In this document: positions 35,604 to 43,049 of the stretch, one piece after another
Layout of the letters: every line of letters starts with the position of its first letter
Numbering within the stretch: the first letter of the stretch is position 1
NCBI RefSeq assembly: GCF_000340375.1
Contig: NZ_KB446647.1
Coordinates: 258,066-322,065, forward strand
DNA from: Eggerthia catenaformis OT 569 = DSM 20559
Lineage (GTDB): Bacteria > Bacillota_I > Bacilli_A > Erysipelotrichales > Coprobacillaceae
DNA: 64,000 nucleotides
Direction: 5' to 3'
Position numbers and translations under genes: made by a program
The notes under the pieces: generated by a model
The model's database searches: none
Seen by the model: the letters and a program-made list of their open reading frames with translations, nothing else
What the model was told of the DNA's origin: nothing

Positions 35604-36497
35604 ATGAATGATATTCTACAAGATTTTCAAACTTACTTATTAATAGAAAAAGGGTTAAGCCGGAATACTTCAATGGCTTATATAAGAGATCTTTCTTTGT
35701 TTTTTGAAATTAAAAAGAAAAACTTTAATCAAATAACTGTTAAAGATATTCAGGAATATCTTCATTATTTGAATACTCATTATGCTTCTGCATCTATTCA
35801 AAGAAAGGTTATTTCATTAAGACAGTTTTTCTCTTATTTATATAAGGAAGAATTAATTAAAGAAAACCCGTTATCATCAATAGATCTTCCTAAAACACAA
35901 AAGAAGCTTCCATCAGTATTATCTATTAAAGATATTGCTGCTATGCTTCATTCTCTTGATATAGCCAGCATTAAAGGAATGAGAGATTATTGTATGATTT
36001 CATTGCTTATTTCTTCCGGAATAAGAGTATCCGAGCTTATTAATGTGAAGACAAATGATTTCTCAGAAAAAATGAGACAGATAAAAATTATTGGAAAAGG
36101 AAATAAAGAGCGTATTGTTCCTTTAGATGATATAACATGTAAACTGATCCATGATTATTTAAATTCTGCAAGGCTTGCATTAAATAAAAAAAAATCAGTC
36201 TATATATTTTTAACTGAAAAAGGAGAAAAAATATCTCGTGAGAATTTTTATCGTATTTTATCTCATATATCATTAAAAGCAGGAATTAAGGCTTCTGTTT
36301 CTCCTCATAAGCTTAGACATACATATGCGACAACTTTATTAGAAGGAGGAGCGAATTTAAGAAGTATTCAAGAGCTATTAGGACATAGTAATTTAGTAAC
36401 TACAACAATTTACACTCATATAGCAAATGAGAAGCTTGTTGAAGATTATAACAGATTTCATCCAGGTAATAGAAAGAAGGTAGGTAAAAATGAATAA
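35604..36497 (+). CDS. xerD: Tyrosine recombinase XerD
   Basis: Resolves chromosome dimers at dif. The 297 residues have an N-terminal SAM-like domain (FQTYLLIEKGLSRNTSMAYIRD) and a catalytic domain with the Arg in SGIRVSEL, HKLRHTYA (His/Arg), LGHSNL and the Tyr nucleophile in TTIYTH. Its position before deoB matches Bacillus xerD (ripX), favouring XerD over XerC. Confidence 0.9.
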   Translation: MNDILQDFQTYLLIEKGLSRNTSMAYIRDLSLFFEIKKKNFNQITVKDIQEYLHYLNTHYASASIQRKVISLRQFFSYLYKEELIKENPLSSIDLPKTQKKLPSVLSIKDIAAMLHSLDIASIKGMRDYCMISLLISSGIRVSELINVKTNDFSEKMRQIKIIGKGNKERIVPLDDITCKLIHDYLNSARLALNKKKSVYIFLTEKGEKISRENFYRILSHISLKAGIKASVSPHKLRHTYATTLLEGGANLRSIQELLGHSNLVTTTIYTHIANEKLVEDYNRFHPGNRKKVGKNE

Positions 36498-37692
36498 AGA
36501 GTATAAACGTATATTTGTGATAGTCTGTGATTCAATGGGAATTGGCAATGCTGAAGATGCAGAAAAGTTTGGTGATAAAGGTGCTAATACCATTGCTCAT
36601 ATCTGCGATGTTTGTGGTGGATTAAAAGTTCTTAATCTTGAAAGATTAGGATTAGGAAATCTTGGTAATTTTAAAGGCATTCACCCTATAAAACATCATT
36701 TAGGTACTATTGCTGCTTTAAAAGAAGTATCAAATGGAAAAGATACAATGACAGGACATTGGGAGATGATGGGACTTAAAGTAGAGAAGCCATTCCTGAC
36801 GTTTACTGAAACTGGATTTCCTGAAGAATTTATTAAACTATTTGAAGAAAAAACAGGCAGAAAATGCTTAGGTAATTATGCGTCAAGTGGTACAGTTATT
36901 TTAGATGAATTAGGAGAAGAACAGATTAAGACCGGTCAATGGATTGTTTATACATCTGCTGATTCTGTATTTCAGATAGCTGCTAATGAGGAGATTATTT
37001 CATTAGAAGAACTCTATAAAGCTTGTGAAATCGCAAGAGATCTTTTAATGAAAGATGAATGGAAAGTAGGAAGAGTGATTGCCAGACCTTATATAGGCAA
37101 GAAAAAAGGGGAGTTCAAAAGAACACCACATCGTCATGATTATGCCTTAAAACCATTTAATAAGACTGTATTGGACAGTTTAAAGGAAAATGGATATGAT
37201 GTTGTTGGAGTTGGTAAAATACCTGATATATTTGACCATGCAGGAATTACAGAAGAAATCCATACTGATAATAATATTGATGGCATGAATAAAACTATTG
37301 ATTTAGCTAAAAAAGATCATAAAGGACTGATTTTCGTAAATTTAGTTGATTTTGATGCTGTTTATGGTCATCGAAGAGATCCTATTGGTTATGGAAATGC
37401 TATTGTTAAATTTGATGAACAATTAACTGATCTAATGAAAGAAATGAATGATGATGATTTGCTGATGATTACGGCAGATCATGGCAATGATCCTACATGG
37501 ACTGGTACTGATCATACCAGAGAGCATGTACCATTAATTATCTATAGCAAAACTCTAATGAATCCAGTTAATTTAGGAGTTTTGGAAAGCTATGCAGTGA
37601 TTGGAGCTACAATTGCAGATAACTTTAATGTAGAGAATCCTGGTATTGGATATTCAATTTTAAATGAATTAAAGAGAGATGATAATGGATAA
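36490..37692 (+). CDS. deoB: Phosphopentomutase
   Basis: Interconverts ribose/deoxyribose 1- and 5-phosphates in nucleoside salvage. The 400 residues show the alkaline-phosphatase-superfamily metal motifs: VCDSMGIGNAEDA, DTMTGHWEMMG and ADHGNDPTWTGTDHTREHVP. It overlaps xerD by 8 bases. A nucleoside-type ABC transporter at the right end of the window would supply its pathway. Confidence 0.95.
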   Translation: MNKEYKRIFVIVCDSMGIGNAEDAEKFGDKGANTIAHICDVCGGLKVLNLERLGLGNLGNFKGIHPIKHHLGTIAALKEVSNGKDTMTGHWEMMGLKVEKPFLTFTETGFPEEFIKLFEEKTGRKCLGNYASSGTVILDELGEEQIKTGQWIVYTSADSVFQIAANEEIISLEELYKACEIARDLLMKDEWKVGRVIARPYIGKKKGEFKRTPHRHDYALKPFNKTVLDSLKENGYDVVGVGKIPDIFDHAGITEEIHTDNNIDGMNKTIDLAKKDHKGLIFVNLVDFDAVYGHRRDPIGYGNAIVKFDEQLTDLMKEMNDDDLLMITADHGNDPTWTGTDHTREHVPLIIYSKTLMNPVNLGVLESYAVIGATIADNFNVENPGIGYSILNELKRDDNG

Positions 37693-37960
37693 TAATCCTA
37701 GAAAAGTTATTATCTTGTCATTAGCTGCAACATTGTTAGGTTTATTATTATTTATCTTTGGATTAAGCATTTCACATAAGAGATTTATTCTAGATATTAT
37801 TTATTATTTGCTTTGTACTAGTATGGTTATTGTTTCTAGTCTAGCACTATATAATAATTATAAAAAAGAAAAATATATTATCTACTTATATATATTATGT
37901 ATAAATTTATTCCTAATAGTATTGTCTAGTTTCTATATAATAGTTAATCATATACTATAA
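37685..37960 (+). CDS. Small membrane protein of unknown function
   Basis: A 91-residue protein with three hydrophobic segments (about 9-28, 38-55, 66-88) joined by short Lys-rich loops. ATG at 37685 has GAGAG upstream and overlaps the end of deoB; an alternative ATG lies at 37679. In Bacillus a purine nucleoside phosphorylase gene follows deoB, so this gene stands at that place without resembling it. No motif recognised. Confidence 0.6.
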   Translation: MDNNPRKVIILSLAATLLGLLLFIFGLSISHKRFILDIIYYLLCTSMVIVSSLALYNNYKKEKYIIYLYILCINLFLIVLSSFYIIVNHIL

Positions 37961-38000
37961 AAATTACATAATATACATTATGCGAAGTTATATGTTATTT

Positions 38001-38040
38001 AAACAGAAGTAATCATGATTACTTCTGTTTTTCTTTTTTA
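38001..38040. terminator. Palindromic terminator between convergent genes
   Basis: A perfect 30-base palindrome (38001-38030, arms starting AAACAGAAGTAATC) followed by TTCTTTTTT. It ends the recN-deoB run and abuts the oppositely oriented DUF2156-GNAT gene. Confidence 0.85.
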
Positions 38041-39735
38041 GTATATTTCATTTATAAATCTAGTGCTTATTGGTGTATGAGATTCTTGATTGCACATCAT
38101 AGCAGTTATCTCTTTTACTTTAACATGGATATTTAAATCATTTTGACATTCGATAAAAATCTCTTTATGAAAAGAACTGGAAATTAAGGAAAGGATATCT
38201 TCTAACTGTCTTAATATAATAAATTCACTAATATATAACTCTTCTTCTGTTTCATGATAAATCATATAGCCAATATCTTGATGATTACTTTTAAAGCCTA
38301 TAATATTCTCATGATAAGCTTCTAAGCGAATTTTAAGATCATGATAATATTTTTTATCTCTTATTCCATATTCTTTATAATCTTTACAGTATGCCATATA
38401 AATAGATAAATAATCACAGTTATTATCGAATATTGCATTGCTTTCTTTTCGATATTCTGATTTTTGTAGCTGAATAAGCTGATGAGTATGAGAAGCTTTA
38501 AAACCAAATGACTGATAGATTTCAGGATGATAAGCCTGAAGATATAATCTTTTATCTTTATAATCATCTAATACTCTATTCATGAGCTTTTTCATTAATC
38601 CTTGATTTTGATAAGGCCGATCTGTTACAACACCGTATATAAAATAACAATCTTTATAACCACTGACAGATAATGAATGAATCTGTAAAGCGCTAATTAT
38701 TTTATGATGAAAACTAATAACATAGGTATTTTCAGGATTATACTGATAATTAAAGACATATTCAGTGGATGATGAATCTTCATCTTCAAAATGATCAAAC
38801 CATAATTTTTTTATTTTATTTGTATCATTCTTGTTTGCTAATCTAATATAGGATGAGTTAAAAAAGACTCTTGATTTTTCTATCATATGGGAAGGATGAA
38901 GTCTTTGTTTTGATATTCTGAGATTTTGAAGGCCCATATCTTCTTCCCTATTCACATATTGATAAGAAGAATATTCATGATCAAGAAATTCTTTTAAGAT
39001 AGCAGGATATAATCCTCTGATAGTTTTATCCGCTTTTTCTACATGTATCTGAATTGTCGAATGATTTAGTGGTGAAGCAATAATAAAAGCTTTTAAATCA
39101 TCATCAATAAATATACCACCTATTTTAATATCTAATAAATGATTACTGGACAATAAAAACATAATTCCATAAACTTCTGATGATAATGATTCACTAGCAT
39201 TCTTATCAGTTTCCCATTTATTTAAACAGGAAAGTATTAAATCAAAATCTGAATCAATAGATAAAGAACGATACTGATGATTTGGATATTCTTTTAAGAA
39301 ATTATTATAATGATTTCTTCTCTTTTGCATTTTTTTACCTGAAAGAGTTTTAAGCATATCTTTATCATAAACATAATCATCAAAGTCTCTAGTACGTTCA
39401 AATATAAATCTGTCACCATAAATTTTCTTTATTTCTTTTATAAATGATGGAACGGCACAATCAATCATAAATGTAAAATGATGTTTCTGGCTATAAGAAA
39501 GCATATAGTCCATAGCTTCCTGATAATACTTAGGAGTTGTAAAAGGCATAGCAAAGTATTTGATACCTTTATAATTATGTAGCATAATACAGAAATGTTC
39601 ATGAATTTCATATTCAATATGATATTCATGATTCCACATCATCATAGTAACAAAATTAGAATTATAGCCTTCATAATCAGCCATATCTAAATATTTTTTA
39701 ATTTTATTATAATCAGTTAATTGTAGCTGTTTCAT
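38038..39735 (-). CDS. DUF2156-GNAT fusion protein
   Basis: A 565-residue two-part protein. Residues about 1-290 match DUF2156, related to the catalytic part of lysyl-phosphatidylglycerol synthases: FERTRDFDDYVYDKDMLKTL, LSGKKMQKRRNHYNNF, GGIFIDDDLKAFI. Residues about 295-440 form a GNAT acetyltransferase (IYGVVTDRPYQNQGLMKKLM acetyl-CoA loop) and about 440-565 an Eis-like tail. It could transfer an aminoacyl and/or acyl group to an unknown acceptor. The ATG at 39735 is 22 nt from GGAGG, with a hairpin between. Confidence 0.8.
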   Translation of the reverse strand: MKQLQLTDYNKIKKYLDMADYEGYNSNFVTMMMWNHEYHIEYEIHEHFCIMLHNYKGIKYFAMPFTTPKYYQEAMDYMLSYSQKHHFTFMIDCAVPSFIKEIKKIYGDRFIFERTRDFDDYVYDKDMLKTLSGKKMQKRRNHYNNFLKEYPNHQYRSLSIDSDFDLILSCLNKWETDKNASESLSSEVYGIMFLLSSNHLLDIKIGGIFIDDDLKAFIIASPLNHSTIQIHVEKADKTIRGLYPAILKEFLDHEYSSYQYVNREEDMGLQNLRISKQRLHPSHMIEKSRVFFNSSYIRLANKNDTNKIKKLWFDHFEDEDSSSTEYVFNYQYNPENTYVISFHHKIISALQIHSLSVSGYKDCYFIYGVVTDRPYQNQGLMKKLMNRVLDDYKDKRLYLQAYHPEIYQSFGFKASHTHQLIQLQKSEYRKESNAIFDNNCDYLSIYMAYCKDYKEYGIRDKKYYHDLKIRLEAYHENIIGFKSNHQDIGYMIYHETEEELYISEFIILRQLEDILSLISSSFHKEIFIECQNDLNIHVKVKEITAMMCNQESHTPISTRFINEIY

Positions 39736-39762
39736 AATTATCCGGAAATTCCGGATGCCTCC
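39736..39762 (-). promoter_or_regulatory. Hairpin placed between Shine-Dalgarno and start codon
   Basis: Reading the - strand: GGAGG (39762-39758), one base, then ATCCGGAA-T-TTCCGGAT (39756-39740), then AATT and the ATG. Linear spacing of 22 nt is too long, but folding the stem would bring it to about 5 nt. No other ribosome site is near the ATG. Confidence 0.6.
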
Positions 39763-39823
39763 AATCCATATATTAGCTATTATAATTACTCTTTTTTAAG
39801 GATTCAATAAAAATGCATTTATT

Positions 39824-39859
39824 TAAAAAAGATTAAGGAAGTCATGAGACCTCCTTAAT
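39824..39859 (-). terminator. Intrinsic terminator after the ACT-PFL operon
   Basis: A 12-bp stem (39832-39843 with 39848-39859, one G-U pair, 4-nt loop) followed on the - strand by CTTTTTT. The stem includes the stop codon of the PFL-family gene. Confidence 0.85.
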
Positions 39860-41219
39860 TCTTAAAACTATGTATAGGTGCAGGAATTCGTCCTCCCCTG
39901 TTTATAAATTCATCACATGAAAATTTATTAACATTCATGATAGGAGCGTAACCCAAAAGACCACCAAATTCAACTATATCCCCTACTTCTTTACCGATAA
40001 CCGGAATAATACGAACAGCTGTTGTTTTTTGATTAATCATGCCTATAGCCATTTCATCAGCAATAATACCGGAAATAGTTGTTGCTTTTGTATCTCCCGG
40101 AATCGCAATCATATCTAACCCGACAGAACATACACATGTCATAGCTTCAAGTTTTTCAATACTGAGAGCACCTGCATTAACTGCATCAATCATTCCTTGG
40201 TCTTCTGAAACAGGAATAAAAGCTCCGGAAAGACCGCCAACATAGCTAGAAGCCATGACACCGCCTTTTTTTACCTGATCATTCAAAATCGCAAGAGCAG
40301 CTGTAGTACCTGGAGCACCAACTTTTTCTAAGCCCATTGACTGTAAACAGTCAGCAATAGAATCACCTATTGCTGGAGTGGGAGCTAAAGACAAGTCAAT
40401 AATTCCAAAAGGAATATTCAGCATCTTGCTGGCTTCTAAAGCGACCAGCTGTCCAACTCTTGTGATTTTAAAAGCAGTTTTCTTGATTGTTTCACAAAGT
40501 TCACCAAAGCTTTTTCCCTGACATTGCTTAATTGCATTATGCATGACACCGGGACCGCTGACACCTACATTTATGATACAGTCACCTTCACTGATGCCAT
40601 GAAATGCCCCGGCCATAAAAGGATTATCATCAGGTGCATTACAGAACACAACAAATTTAGCACAACCGATAGAATCCTGATTTGCAGTTAAATAAGCAGT
40701 TTCTTTAATAATTTCACCTATTTTTTTTACTGCATTCATATTAATACCTGTTTTTGTAGATCCTACATTAATACTTGAACAGACAAAATGAGTCTGTTTC
40801 ATTGCTTCAGGTATTGATTCAATAAGCATTTCTTCAGCCTTTGTCATGCTTTTTGATACAATCGCACTATAGCCGCCAATAAAATTAACATCTAATTCTT
40901 TTGCACATCGATCTAAAGTTTTAGCAATCTTAATAAAATCATCTTTACTATGTGCACATGATGCTCCAATTGTACCAATCGGAGTCACAGAAATACGTTT
41001 ATTGACAATAGGAATACCATATTTCTTTTCTATTGATTTTCCTGTTGGAACTAAGTTTTTTGCAATTTTAGTAATTTTATGATAAATATTATCACAGACA
41101 TTATCTATATTTGTATCAATGCAATCTAGTAAACTGATTCCGACTGTAATTGTACGTACATCAAGATTCTCTTCTTCTATCATTCTATTAGTTTCAGAAA
41201 CTTCAAATATATTAATCAT
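39855..41219 (-). CDS. PFL-family (DUF711/UPF0210) protein
   Basis: A 454-residue protein of the DUF711 family, whose fold is related to pyruvate formate-lyase/glycyl radical enzymes but whose activity is unknown. Conserved stretches are [32 protein letters not shown], and [15 protein letters not shown]. It almost always pairs with an ACT-domain gene, as here with the gene at 41229, nine bases upstream. Likely cytosolic. Confidence 0.88.
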   Translation of the reverse strand: MINIFEVSETNRMIEEENLDVRTITVGISLLDCIDTNIDNVCDNIYHKITKIAKNLVPTGKSIEKKYGIPIVNKRISVTPIGTIGASCAHSKDDFIKIAKTLDRCAKELDVNFIGGYSAIVSKSMTKAEEMLIESIPEAMKQTHFVCSSINVGSTKTGINMNAVKKIGEIIKETAYLTANQDSIGCAKFVVFCNAPDDNPFMAGAFHGISEGDCIINVGVSGPGVMHNAIKQCQGKSFGELCETIKKTAFKITRVGQLVALEASKMLNIPFGIIDLSLAPTPAIGDSIADCLQSMGLEKVGAPGTTAALAILNDQVKKGGVMASSYVGGLSGAFIPVSEDQGMIDAVNAGALSIEKLEAMTCVCSVGLDMIAIPGDTKATTISGIIADEMAIGMINQKTTAVRIIPVIGKEVGDIVEFGGLLGYAPIMNVNKFSCDEFINRGGRIPAPIHSFKN

Positions 41220-41228
41220 TACTCTCTC

Positions 41229-41501
41229 CTATAAACGATGCATTTTTTCAAATATATTTTCATGCTGTAGACGAATTTTTACGCCTATATCTTCCCCTAA
41301 TATCTTCATCTGCTCTGTTAACTTATTAAAAGAAGTATCGGAATTAGAGGTATCAACTATCATCATCATATTAAAATAACCTTGGATAATAGTTTGAGAA
41401 ATATCAAGAATATTAATTTTCTTTTCTGCTAAAAAAGTGCATACCTTACCAATAATTCCTACCTGATCTTTACCTACAACTGTAATAATACCTTTTTCCA
41501 T
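41229..41501 (-). CDS. ACT-domain protein (UPF0237)
   Basis: A 90-residue stand-alone ACT domain (GIITVVGKDQVGIIGKVCTFL, then NILDISQTI), the type that binds a small ligand, usually an amino acid. It forms a stable gene pair with the PFL-family protein and presumably regulates it. ATG at 41501 has AGGAG 9 nt upstream; a TTG directly before it is an alternative. Confidence 0.88.
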   Translation of the reverse strand: MEKGIITVVGKDQVGIIGKVCTFLAEKKINILDISQTIIQGYFNMMMIVDTSNSDTSFNKLTEQMKILGEDIGVKIRLQHENIFEKMHRL

Positions 41502-41532
41502 CAATTTCAGCTCCTATCTGTAATGTATCAAT

Positions 41533-41541
41533 ATTATAGCA
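41533..41541 (-). promoter_or_regulatory. Extended -10 promoter for the ACT-PFL operon
   Basis: TGCTATAAT on the - strand (TG-n-TATAAT), with no good -35 upstream, typical of extended -10 promoters. Confidence 0.5.
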
Positions 41542-41550
41542 AATATAAGT

Positions 41551-41584
41551 AAAGAAAAAAAGGAGTTTCCATATGGAACCTCCT
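41551..41584 (-). terminator. Intrinsic terminator after the PTS IIB gene
   Basis: On the - strand AGGAGGTTCC / GGAAACTCCT (one mismatch) followed by TTTTTTCTTT. Confidence 0.75.
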
Positions 41585-41597
41585 CTTCTAAATTATC

Positions 41598-41912
41598 TTA
41601 ACCTAACATTTTTAACGCTTTCGCAAGAACAGCTTTACCATTCATTGTTCCGTAATCTCTCATGTCGATAACATCAACAGGGATTGGACCTGCTTTTCTT
41701 GAAGCAGCTAATTTCTCGATTGCTGTTTTCTGGAATCTTACCTGTGGGCCAAGTAAAATACAATCAACTTCTTCTAATACTCTTGGTGCATCAGAGAAAG
41801 GTAATGCAAAGATTTTAGTTTCTTCACCTAATTCTTTAGCTGCTGCTTCCATTTTAGTTACTAATAAACTTGTAGACATACCAGCTGAACATACTAATAA
41901 AATAGTTTTCAT
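41598..41912 (-). CDS. PTS lactose/cellobiose-type IIB component, stand-alone
   Basis: A 104-residue phosphotransferase IIB of the lactose/cellobiose family: TILLVCSAGMSTSLLVTKM carries the phospho-accepting Cys8. No IIA, IIC or EI gene is nearby, so it is an orphan subunit that either serves a transporter elsewhere or has a regulatory role. It has its own promoter overlapped by a cre-like site, and its own terminator. Confidence 0.9.
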   Translation of the reverse strand: MKTILLVCSAGMSTSLLVTKMEAAAKELGEETKIFALPFSDAPRVLEEVDCILLGPQVRFQKTAIEKLAASRKAGPIPVDVIDMRDYGTMNGKAVLAKALKMLG

Positions 41913-41947
41913 TTCTTATTACTCCTTTTTTTAATTTCTATAATCAT

Positions 41948-41984
41948 ATTCTAACAACTTTTACTAATAATGTAAACACTTCCT
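41948..41984 (-). promoter_or_regulatory. IIB promoter overlapped by a cre-like site
   Basis: On the - strand TTTACA (41976-41971), 17-nt spacer, TAGAAT (41953-41948). The + strand reads TGTAAACACTTCCT at 41971-41984, matching the catabolite-response element consensus TGWAARCGYTWNCW at all but one position, and it overlaps the -35, so CcpA-type repression is plausible. Confidence 0.5.
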
Positions 41985-42042
41985 ATCAAATTTATCACTC
42001 TTTTGATATAATAAATTTACAAATGATTAATGGGAGAAAAGC

Positions 42043-42597
42043 ATGAAAATACTAGTTGTAAGTGATACACATATGTTTAATGATATTTTTAAAGAAATTA
42101 CTGAAAGATATAAGAATCATACTGATTTACTTATACATTGCGGTGATTCTTCCTTAAGAAAAAATGATTTATTGTTAAAGGATTATCATATTGTTGTTAG
42201 AGGTAATCATGACAATGAAGATTTTCCATACATTGTTTACAAAGACAATATTCTTATTACTCATGGCCATAAAGAGCATGTCTATGAAGGTTATGATAAT
42301 ATGTTAAAAAAAGCCGGACAGCATCATTGTAATATATGTTTTCATGGACATACACATGTTGCCAGTCATACAGTTATTGATAATATTCATTTTATTAATC
42401 CTGGCAGTACTATGATGAATAGAGGAAGCTATGGATTTGGAACTTATGCAATTGTGGATATAAAGAATAATCAGATAACTGTTACTTATTATCATCACAC
42501 TCAGCACTACCCTGTCAATGAGATTGTTTTACCGGATGGCATAAAAATGCTAAAAGAGTTTAAGGAACTTGTTAAAGTGTATAATAAAAGAATGTGA
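42043..42597 (+). CDS. YfcE/MJ0936-type metallophosphoesterase
   Basis: A 184-residue calcineurin-like phosphodiesterase. The metal motifs are all present: VVSDTH, HCGDSS, RGNHDN, THGH and FHGHTH. Family members hydrolyse small phosphodiesters; the physiological substrate is unknown. GGGAG precedes the ATG. Its last codons and TGA form the left arm of a very long terminator hairpin. Confidence 0.9.
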   Translation: MKILVVSDTHMFNDIFKEITERYKNHTDLLIHCGDSSLRKNDLLLKDYHIVVRGNHDNEDFPYIVYKDNILITHGHKEHVYEGYDNMLKKAGQHHCNICFHGHTHVASHTVIDNIHFINPGSTMMNRGSYGFGTYAIVDIKNNQITVTYYHHTQHYPVNEIVLPDGIKMLKEFKELVKVYNKRM

Positions 42598-42620
42598 ATC
42601 TCACATTCTTTTATTATACA
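42578..42620. terminator. Perfect 20-bp terminator hairpin between convergent genes
   Basis: Bases 42578-42597 pair perfectly with 42601-42620 around a 3-nt loop. The left arm lies wholly within the phosphodiesterase coding sequence; both flanks are A/T-rich, so it can serve the convergent XRE gene as well. Confidence 0.8.
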
Positions 42621-42625
42621 GAAAA

Positions 42626-42958
42626 CTAATCTTCATTTTCTTGAAGTCTTTTTCGTTTATATTCAATAATAAACATTACCTCTTTAAGATCTTCATCGGG
42701 TAATTCAGATAATAAACGAGCAATATTTGCAATATTGTAATAATCGTATTTCTTACCACTCATAATTTCTTCAACGCTTCTACCGTAAAGATGAGAAAGA
42801 ATACGCAATTCCCCTACTGTTACATCACGTTTACCATTTTCAATATCTGATATAGCAGAGTGTGGGACATTTAACTGAACTGCTACTTCTTTCTGAGTGA
42901 GGTGTTTGAAATTACGATATGCTTTTAATCGCTGGGCTAAATCCATATCTAAAGCCAT
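42626..42958 (-). CDS. XRE-family transcriptional regulator
   Basis: A 110-residue regulator with an N-terminal helix-turn-helix (LTQKEVAVQLNVPHSAISDIENGKRDVTVGELRIL) and a short helical tail likely for dimerisation. Three ATGs run in tandem; the third (42958) is chosen because AGGAGG is 8 nt upstream of it. It is monocistronic with its own promoter. The target is unknown; SinR-like or Xre-like control cannot be distinguished. Confidence 0.85.
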   Translation of the reverse strand: MALDMDLAQRLKAYRNFKHLTQKEVAVQLNVPHSAISDIENGKRDVTVGELRILSHLYGRSVEEIMSGKKYDYYNIANIARLLSELPDEDLKEVMFIIEYKRKRLQENED

Positions 42959-42981
42959 CATCATTTCCTCCTATGTATCAC

Positions 42982-43010
42982 ATTATAACATGTATTTTTT
43001 GATAATTCAA
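42982..43010 (-). promoter_or_regulatory. Promoter for the XRE regulator
   Basis: On the - strand TTGAAT (43010-43005), 17-nt spacer, TATAAT (42987-42982). Confidence 0.65.
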
Positions 43011-43014
43011 TTTA

Positions 43015-43049
43015 GGATATTATAAAAAATCTTATTTTTTATAATATCC
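43015..43049 (-). terminator. Hairpin at the end of the U32 gene
   Basis: A perfect 16-bp AT-rich stem (43015-43030 with 43034-43049, 3-nt loop) containing the last codons and stop of the U32 peptidase gene. There is no separate T-run, but the stem itself carries a U-tract. Confidence 0.6.

Noticed and set aside
42001..42012. A sigma-A promoter for the phosphodiesterase gene at 42043
   Set aside because: A TATAAT at 42007-42012 is present, but the -35 position (TATCAA) is poor, so I did not list it as a feature.
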